Shown: piece by piece, positions 56,075 to 64,000 of the stretch
How positions within the stretch are numbered: the first letter of the stretch is position 1
Layout: the number at the start of each line of letters is the position of its first letter
Origin: Miscanthus floridulus
Lineage: Eukaryota > Streptophyta > Magnoliopsida > Poales > Poaceae
Direction of reading: 5' to 3'
DNA: 64,000 nt
Assembly (NCBI RefSeq): GCF_019320115.1
Contig: NC_089588.1
Location: 120,339,707-120,403,706 of the forward strand
The notes under the pieces: generated by a model
Seen by the model: the letters and a program-made list of their open reading frames with translations, nothing else
Told to the model about the DNA's origin: nothing
The model's database searches: none
Position numbers and translations under genes: made by a program

Positions 56075-59000
56075 ATGTTCGCAGGTATGATGGATAGGTC
56101 GGAATGGATGTACCGGATCGATAGAGTGAATGATCCGTGGTACCTCTTTGAATTAAAGAAGTTTATTGCTGCTGGTAAAGCTCACCGTGAGAGACTAAAG
56201 CAGATGACAACCATATGTCCATGTTCTCATTGCAAGAACCTGAAAGCCCACCGAGACAGCGAGGTGCAAACTCATTTGATCATGTATGGTTTCGTCGAGG
56301 GCTACACAGTCTGGACATTTCACGGCGAAAGAGTTCGTGCGAGTGGTGGTGCATCTAGAGTGAGCTCTTCGACGCTGACGACGACAGCACCACCAGTGAA
56401 TAAAGATCCTTTAGGAGCACCCGACTCCTCTTCATCTTCAACAGCTGTTGCGCCAGCCGACAATGACAACAGTTGTCGTGATTACATCACGGTGGATGAT
56501 CTAATGCAAGACATGGCCAACGAAGCCGGCGATGGTGGGGATGGTCAGGATACTATGAGCCAACCCGAGGATGTGCAGCTTGTTGAAGATCTAGTCAAAC
56601 ACTTCGATGAATACGATGTTGTGTTGGGTTACCCAAAGTGGTTGGAGAATTTTAGAGAGCTGAAGCAAGCGGCAGTTGATCCTCTTTATAAGGACGGCGG
56701 CGATTGTCCGAAGGAGTGCACGGCGCTCCATTTTAACCTCCATATGTTGATCTTGAAGGCTCGTCATGGTTGGTCTGACACTAGCTTCAATGAGTTGTTA
56801 AGCTACCTTGCCACCCCGTACCCAACGGCTAACAAGGTGCCCGCCAATACTTATCGGGCCAAGAAGCTGATCCGGTCAGTGGCGATGAAGCTTAGAAAGT
56901 TTGATGCATGCCCTAACCACTGCATCCTGTATCGGGACAATGAGTATGAGAATTTGACGAGTTGTCCGCACTACGGCTTAATCGGTACAAGAAAAATGCT
57001 GGTTGTCGCGTGGATGCAGAAGACAAGGGAGGCTTGCGGGGTGGTCGGAAGAAGAACAAGAAGGGGGCAAAGAAGAGCAGTGTGGCCAAACAGATCTCGG
57101 CTCAGCAGGACGATGAAGAAGAGGGTTACACGCACAGGAAAAGTCCAGCACTGTCGGTGTGGTACCTGCCCGTGACCGATTGCCTGCGTGCAATATTTGG
57201 GAACTCGAACGATGCCAAGCTCATGTCCTGGCATGCATCAGCTGACCGCCTAAAAGATGATGGCAAGCTATGGCACCCATCCGATGGCAAGCAGTGGAAG
57301 GATTTCGACGAGGCCTACCTGGAGTTTAGCAAGGAGCCCAGGCATGTTAGGTTCGCGCTGAGTACCGACGGGATGAACCTGTTCGGTGAGCTTAGCAGCT
57401 CGCACAACACTTGGCCCATCGTGCTCACCATGTACAACCTACCTCCCCATCTATGTCAGAAGCGTAGGTACCTTATGCTAACCATGCTTATCTCCAGACC
57501 GAAGCAGCCCGGCAACGATATAGATGTGTTCCTAGAGCCGTTCATGGAGGAAATGAAGATACTATTTGATGTTGGGGTCCAGATGGTGGATGCATCCCGC
57601 AAGGAGAAGTTCACACTAAAAGCAATCATCTTTGTCACCATCACCGATTACATCGGTCTCTTCTCACTGTCAGGGCAGATCAAAGGAAAGACCGGCTGCA
57701 TAATTTGCATCGACGGGACCTGCTACACTTACCTTAAGGGATCCAATAAGATGGTGTACACGAGGCACAGATGGTTCCTCGCCAAAAATCACAGGTATAG
57801 AAGAAGTATTATGAACAAATACATTGACAATCAAGATGAGCCATAGCGTGATCAACCGACGCAGACTAGTTGGGGGACAAAGGTGTATGAGATGGTCAAG
57901 GACATGGATCAGGTGGAGTTTGGAAAGAAGAAGAAGCCGCCTGAAGAGGGGACCAAGCAGATAAGGAAGCGAAAGCAGGACCAGACGGACGAAGTCCCCG
58001 CCGCCGTTCCTTTCATGAAGAAGTCAATTTTCTTCATGTACCTATCGTATTGGAAAACACTGAATACACCCCATGCCATCAATTACATGCACCTGGAGAA
58101 AAATGTCTTCTAAAGCACAATCGGTGTCCTGCTGGACATCAAGGGCAAGACAAAGGATGGTATCAAGTCACAGATGGATCTTGTCAATCTAGGCATCAGG
58201 CCAGACCTTCACCCAGGACCGCCTCAGAACGGTAAAGTCGATATCCCGGGTGCGGCCTGCAACCTAACGCAAGATGAGAGGATGGCTTTTCTTAAGTTGC
58301 TTAGGGGTATCAAGGTGCTGACTGATTTCTCTTCCAACATCAGGAGCCTGGTCTCCATGAAAGACCTCATAATGACCGGCTACAACTCACATGACTGCCA
58401 CGTCATGCTGACAGTGTTCCTGCCAATTGCGATTAGGGCTATCCATCCAGAGTACATGAAGATGGTCATCACACGGATGTCATACTTCTTTAACTGCATC
58501 ACCTAGAAGGTCATTGATAAGGCTGAGCTGCCTGCCCTGAAGGAGTTCATCGTGGAGACCCTTTGCCAGCTCAAGATGTGCTTTCCACCATCTTACTTTG
58601 ATATTATGCCACACCTAATGATGCATATGGTCGATCAGATCCATCAACTGGGCCCCGTGTACCTACACCAGATGTGGACGTACGAGCGGTTCATGTCCAC
58701 CCTCAACAGATACGTCCATAACCACGCTTACCCGGAGGGCTCTATGATCGAGGCATACACAACGGAGGAGGCCGTGAACTGGTGTATGAGGTACATAAGA
58801 GATGGGAGGGTGATTGGGCTGCCTGTCCATCAGCACGAAGGCAAAACCTTAGGGATGGGGTGCACAGGCCGAAAAGTACGCACCGATGTGGCAAACCGAA
58901 CGGTGCAAGAAGCTCATTACAGCATCCTTCATCAGTTAGTGGGCATGGAAAAATACATTGAAAAGCACCTAGAAGAGATCCGCGCCGCTAATGACGGACA

Positions 59001-59703
59001 GCGCACGGAGGCATGGGTCTAGAACCATCACAAGAGCAATTTCATAGAGTGGCTCAAAGAGCAACACATACCCCTTGAAGGATGCCCTGATGAAGATACG
59101 AAGACCGTTAAGAGGCTTGTGTTAGGCCCATCCAGCCAAATCACCATGTGGCAAGGGTATGACGTCCAGGGCTACAGGTTCCACATGAAAGACAAGGACA
59201 AGAAGAGCTCGGCACAGAACTACGGTGTTCGATACGAGGGCGAAGAAGAGTCCACGGGCCAGAGGAGGCAATACTATGGGCAAGTCGAAGAAATATGGGA
59301 ACTTGACTATGGCCAAAACCTATGCATAACCATCTTCCGTTGCCAGTGGGTCAAACCGAATGTAGTTGCAGTGGACAGTTATGGGCTAACCACCGTGGAC
59401 CTCAAAAGTATCGGCTACAAAGATGACCCGTGGGTACTAGCAACCAATGTCGCGCAAGTGGCCTACTATATATATGCAGAGGACCCAAAAAGGCATGTGG
59501 TTGTGTCCAGAAAGCAGCGGATTGTGGGAGCTGATGGGGTGCAGAGTCCCGAACAATACAACAACTACGCAGAGCTCGAGCTTTTTATCGATCATCCAAA
59601 GAAGATCAAGGCCGTCAAGGACCGATTCAACAAGTCCAGGATGATGCCATGGGCCCGCCCCGATGGTCAGAAGAGGACGGTGAAAGCACCTGCACCAAAA
59701 TGA
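56075..59703 (+). pseudogene. CACTA-3 TNP2-like transposase, broken
   Basis: The transposase-associated domain is at the start (RSEWMYRIDRVNDPWYLFEL, CPCSHC, TVWTFHGE). A conserved YPKWLENF block precedes the Transposase_21 core after a frameshift at about 56965-57170: VWYLPVTDCLRAIFG, MSWHASADRLKDDGK, HPSDGKQWKDF, FALSTDGMNLFGE and HNTWPIVLTMYNLPP. Next come NYMHLEKNVF and a DUF4218-like block (CFPPSYFDIMPHLMMHMVDQ, GSMIEAYTTEEAVNWC). A DUF4216-like end follows (DPWVLATNVAQVAYY, QYNNYAELELFID). The stops at 57844, 58504 and 59020 are TAG where family members would have Q; another is TAA at 58111. The rest of the frame is well kept, so decay is recent. Confidence 0.9.
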
Positions 59704-60009
59704 TATATGTATCCCAGAGACATATATGTAATAATATAGCTTGATCTATTGAAGACAAGTTTTGTAACTTATTATTAATATCATGGAACCATACTACTCT
59801 ACTAGTACTACTCAACCTACTACTACTATCTATTGTACTAATACTACTCACATGTACTCTACTACTTACACACTACTACTCTCTACTAATAATAAATACC
59901 AGGGCCCGCTGCAGTATAAAAGTTTTAGATTAATAATAAATTTTAGATTAATAAGTTTTAGATTGATAACAAATATTAGTGTTAGATTGAATGAGCAAAT
60001 GCAAAAACA

Positions 60010-60145
60010 TTAAACGTGGCGGGCACGTAATAGCGCTCGCCGCGGTTAATAGATTAATCGCGGTGGGCAGTCTAAGGTGCCCGCTGCTGTAAACATTTAC
60101 CGCGGCGGACGGCTTATATTGCCCGCCGCAGTTAATCCGTGGCTA
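60010..60145. repeat. Internal GCGGGC hairpin cluster in CACTA-3
   Basis: Three inverted repeats of the subterminal type (for example GGCGGGC..GCTCGCCGCGGTTAAT and TTTACCGCGGCGGACG..GCCCGCCGCAGTTAAT) lie between the two genes, not at a terminus. No CACTAC end is next to them. Confidence 0.8.
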
Positions 60146-62074
60146 TACATGTGCCGTTGCTCGCCCAAATTTTTTAAGTCTTTCGTTGCTGAAACTTAGC
60201 GCGGCCGTCGCCATCCCCGCCGCCGAGCTCCTCCGCGGTGACCCCCGCCCCCGTCCTCCTGCCCCGTGCCTGTGCCCCGCCCCCGTCCTCCTCTCCCCGG
60301 AACCCTTGCTCCGGCCGCCGAGCTCCTCCACGCTAGGCCTCGTCCCTGGAACCCTAGCGCCGGCCACTGAGCTCCTCCATGGCCACCGCACGCGCCCCCG
60401 CCCCTGTCCTCCTCCCCGGTCACCGTCCACACACCGGGCCCCATCCTCGGATCCCGGAGCCATAGCTCCAGCCGCCGCCGTTGCCCCTGCTGACCTTGGT
60501 CGACCACACCGACGCCAAGGGCCGCCGCCTCCGTCCGCGCGCCGGAACCCTAGCACCGTGCTCGCTCCTTTCTTCCCCGGCTCCATCTTCGAGGTTTGAA
60601 ACTATATGTGATTTCTCCCTTCTGTGTCCATTTCTGAGCAATGCCTATTTCTACACGTGGAACTGTGATGAATTGGAACTGCCTATGATGAATTCGAACT
60701 GCTGCCTGTGATGAATGGCATATGTGATGCCCTTACTGCCTGTGATGCCTAACTTCAATAGTAATCTGAGCAATGCCACTGCCTATATGCTGCCTGTGAT
60801 GATTTTTTCAACTTGCAGCTACCTGTGATGCTTTTTTTTGACTGAGCATAATGCCTGGATGAATTGGGATGAATTTTGATAAATTGGGATGGATTTGGGA
60901 TCTATTTTTTGACACTGTCTTCTCTATGTGGCATTTGCGATGATGATTTTTTGTTAAACTTATAAAAACATGTGCTGAGGCAGTGGCATGCAATGATGTG
61001 GTTCTTCTTGTGCTGAGGTAGCTCCTCCCCAGTCCCCCCTCCCCTATCCCTACTACTACCCCTATCTCTCTATAATACTATACTATGATGTGATGCTATT
61101 TTATCCTATTTTTGGTGATGAGATCAAGTGGGCTTGTATCTAATCCTATTTTTGGATTTCTATTGCTGCCTATGATGCTAGACTTCAATGCTATTTTTGG
61201 CAGTGTCAATTTTTGGATTTCTGTTGCTGCCTGTGATGCCAGACTTCAATGCTGAGCAATGCCACTACCTATGATGCCTCTAATAGGTTATGATGCCTAT
61301 GATGCGATTTTGCATTCCCTTGCTTCCTTCTACAACAGTGTGAGTGCTTAGTTTGATGGTCGAAGACTTAGCCCTACCACTGTGTGCTCAGTTTGAGTGC
61401 TCAGTGTCCTTCTACTATAGAATCCTACTACTACTACTATACAATCTACTACTAAACTCTACTCAATCTTCTACTAAACTCTGCTAACACTGCTACTACT
61501 GAACTCTACTACTACTGTCTTGCTGGCTGTTGTCTTGCTGACTAAATTGAGCAGTTCCTCTACTACTCTTACTCTTACTGACTAAATTTGATTGAGCTGT
61601 GATGGGGGTTTATTGCTACCTATGATGCCAAACAAACTTTTGAGCTATACAGCTCTTACTCTACTCTACTCTACTCTCACCTCCTCTAGTCTTCTACTCT
61701 ATCTTGATGGCTGAAGGACTTAGCCCTTTGGGGCCGAATTTTGAAACTATCTTGATGGCTTTTGTTTGGTATTTGCAATGATGATTCTTTTCACACTTCT
61801 AAGCTGAGGCAGTGGCATATGCAATGATGTGAGTCCTTTTATGCTGAGGCAGCGGCGATGATGATCGAGTGCCCTCGCTAAACTAAGATGGCTTGTATAC
61901 CAGATACAAGCAACCAATTTAAAAGCGATGTGATGACAATGGGGCAAATCTGAGCCAACTACTACTACTTTACTACTCTAGTACTACTCTACTTTACTAC
62001 TCTAGTACTACTCTACTTTACTACTCTATAACTGTGTCTATACAACTAAAATATGTATTCATTGTAGCTTTCCA
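60146..62074 (+). other. Leader/spacer of CACTA-3 second gene
   Basis: A CG-rich start (60180-60600; open frames on both strands by composition) is followed by AT-richer DNA. That part has many degenerate GCTGCCTGTGATGCC repeats (60680-61330) and (TACTAC)n-type tracts at about 61420-61530. A 24-bp repeat built on TTTACTACTCTAGTACTACT occurs about 2.5 times at 61969-62030. It probably contains the promoter and 5' UTR introns of the second ORF. Confidence 0.45.
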
Positions 62075-63871
62075 ATGGCGGAGGAACCGATAAGCGAATG
62101 GCGCGACCCTACCCCTAGTGCATCATCATCAACTAGCCTCGAGAGCCAAGTGTCCATGACACCAAGGCCAACAAAGAAACATTGTACAGAGGACGAAGAT
62201 GATCCGACCTACCAACCGAGGGACGACGAAGTTGAAAGTGCGCGGTCTTCAAACCCTGAATAGATGCCGGTGGTGCCTCGAGAATTGAATTTCGAGGAGG
62301 AACAAGTTAGGGACAAAGAACCCCCCGCTCCACCTCCAACCACTTCAGGCAAGTCTAGGGGTCAGAGGACAAAGCTGAGAAGGGGGGAACACGGGAGGCA
62401 CCAGAGGGAAACCCACGGCGAAGTCCATGTGATCCATGAGGTGGGACCAGAGGGAAACCCATTGTCGCCACCCACGGTCCTTGCCAAGTTCAGCAACCAG
62501 GTGGCATGTATAGTCAAGGACAAGGTGGAGATCACTTGGGATGAGTGGAACAATGTCCCGGTCGACTACAAGACACATATCTGGGGTGAGGTGACGATGA
62601 GCTTCCATTATCCCGAGGACACCGATCTGAACAAGTGCAGGGAGTGGGCCATGCATGTGGTAGGAAGAGCCTTTAGAAACTTCAAGTCCAAGCTGACCAG
62701 GTACTACATGAAGCTAGGCAAGTCACCCTGTGTCAAATACACTATGGTGAAGGAACATCACTAGGAAGAGTTCTGCAAACAAAGAACAACAGAAAAAGCA
62801 AAGGCAAAGAGCGCCAAGTTCAGCGCACTCGCAAAGAAGAACCTACACCCCCACCACTTGGGCATGACTGGGTTTGCTGGTAAGAGGCCCCAGTGGTGGG
62901 AGGAGGAAAGGGCTAGAGCTGCCGCCGAGCTTCCCGATCCATACGACGGTGTAGACTTGAGGGCTAAGGACTTCATCTATGCCCGCAAGCCAAAGAAGCT
63001 CAAGGAGGGCGCGAGCAAGTTCAACGAGCCCAAGTTCGAGGAGGTGGAGAGGGCTCTCATCGAGGCCGCTAAATCCAAGGACAGCTTCGAGGTTCGCAGG
63101 GGCCAGGACTTGCTGACCCTGGCGCTGGGAACCCCCGAGCACCGTGGCCGCGTCCATGGCATGTCATCAAAGATGAGCTGGAACTCAGTGGAGTCATGGC
63201 AATCCAACGCTACCACATACCGATCAAGGCAGAGGTACAAGGAGGGCATCTTTCAGAAGGGCTATGATCAAGGCATGGCCGAAATGATCAGCCAGTCCAT
63301 AAAAGAAGCCTTCACGAGCAATGACCCAGACATGGTGTCGATGAGGTCACAGATGCTTCGCCAGGCTGGCGTGGCCGTGCCTCAAGTTCCACAAGGGCAG
63401 ACATAAGGGCAGCCACTGCCGATGATCGAGGATCGCCTAAGGGACCCCGTCGATGACATCCGGGAACTCATGTGCGTCCACCTCATGATCCTGTTCGGCA
63501 GGGCAAAAAAGTTGACCGTGGGTGAGGGTTACATGCACCCCAAAGAAGATATCAAAGATTTCAACCAAGACCAGATCCCTGCCAACTATGCTGCCATGAT
63601 ACTTACATGGTATGCGACCGAATACGAAGAATTTGAAATGGAATATCCAACTACAGAAGGGTTAACAATCCTTGGAGCTGCCATGGGTTCCGAAGTCCTA
63701 TGGAACAAGGACGACATAGAGATCATTCTCTCGACGCCGACTTCTACGCTGACGGCGACACCGGCATCACCACCATCCGTTGCTGGATTTTGTCCCCCCG
63801 ATGATCCGGATCACAGCGACGGCGATGACGAAGGCAATGGCGGGGGTGACAAGGGAAGGAACTCACCCTGA
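62075..63871 (+). pseudogene. CACTA-3 second ORF (plant En/Spm transposase type)
   Basis: The frame starts MAEEPISEWRDPTPSASSST at 62075. A conserved block reads VACIVKDKVEITWDEWNNVP, then HIWGEVTMSF, then FKSKLTRYYMKLGKSPCVKY and EEFCKQRTTEKAKAKSAKFS. It continues HHLGMTGFAGKRPQWWEEE and RRGQDLLTLALGTPEHRGRV with MSWNSVESW. This is typical of the Ptta/En/Spm plant transposase protein. A second block (62-residue region from 63423, VHLMILFGRAKKLTVGEGYM) resembles a C-terminal domain seen in such proteins. In-frame stops at 62261 (TAG), 62762 (TAG, expected W) and 63404 (TAA) split it. An acidic, Pro-rich tail follows. Confidence 0.85.
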
Positions 63872-64000
63872 CGCATAAGCCCTCACCCTCGTTCTCCTCC
63901 TCCAACAACAAGTCCACCTCCACCTCCCGGCAGTCCATCTAAGGGCCCGAGCAAAGGACCGAGAGGCATGAAGGAACCGGGGGCAAAGACACTGCCTGCT

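Larger units (their letters stand above)
55374..64000 (+). mobile_element. CACTA-3, a second CACTA family, right end outside
   Basis: The element starts CACTACTACAGGAATCAATT at 55374, breaking the tandem unit between ...GATACATGT and its continuation. The expected target duplication is TGT. Subterminal hairpins with GCGGGC/GCCCGCC arms follow (55400-55685). A TNP2-like transposase (56075-59703) and a second ORF (62075-63871) read rightwards. The repeat motif and protein sequences differ clearly from CACTA-1/2. The right terminus lies beyond the window, so length is unknown (over 8.6 kb). Confidence 0.92.

Noticed and set aside
60143..60641. Frames on both strands in the CACTA-3 spacer
   Set aside because: CG-rich composition gives open frames in several frames at once. 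The position fits the untranslated leader of the second transposon gene.

Overview
This window looks like nuclear DNA from a grass, most likely a panicoid grass such as the sorghum, sugarcane or Miscanthus group. The reasons are GC-rich intronless genes with monocot CBF/DREB1 signatures, CACTA transposons whose ends carry the grass-typical TTTGCCGAGTGC/CACTCGGCAAAG repeats, Tourist-like MITEs with TTA target duplications, and nested Ty1/copia and L1-type elements. The species call is inference.

Gene island (about 7.4-28 kb). The only convincing host genes are four intact, intronless, same-strand CBF/DREB1 (AP2/ERF) cold-response transcription factor genes: A 11402-12070, B 20931-21602, C 24077-24847 and D 26712-27392. 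A fifth copy survives only as its last 48 codons (14608-14754), fused directly to a piece of copia retrotransposon. The sequence at about 7430-8340 resembles the downstream flank of gene A and looks like the trace of a further lost unit. By recalled similarity, A, the relic and B are DREB1A-type, C is DREB1H-type and D is DREB1B-type. That order matches the rice chromosome 9 cluster, with the DREB1A lineage expanded here. Each intact gene has a TATA box 112-132 bp before its ATG.

Left flank (1-5.5 kb). A decayed Ty1/copia element ends in a clean 486-bp 3' LTR. It sits inside an L1-type LINE whose reverse transcriptase frame resumes immediately after the LTR.

Within the island. An internally deleted copia element (16305-18502) has both LTRs and carries a 120-bp MITE in its RT region. 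A 311-bp Tourist-like MITE lies upstream of gene A. A 213-bp near-perfect foldback lies downstream of gene D.

Right flank (28.4-64 kb). This is almost entirely transposons. CACTA-1 (28422-35808, TSD GAT) is inverted. A 347-bp MITE follows. A LINE (about 37.0-50.95 kb) is split by CACTA-2 (42338-50672, TSD AAA), which belongs to the same family as CACTA-1. A tandem array of a roughly 1.54-kb unit (50982-55373) is cut by CACTA-3 (55374 to beyond the window), a different family with GCGGGC/GCCCGCC hairpin repeats. All transposase frames are broken, and many stops look like CAG to TAG changes, as expected from deamination of methylated CHG sites.

I see no CRISPR array, rRNA gene, convincing tRNA gene or bacterial-type system.
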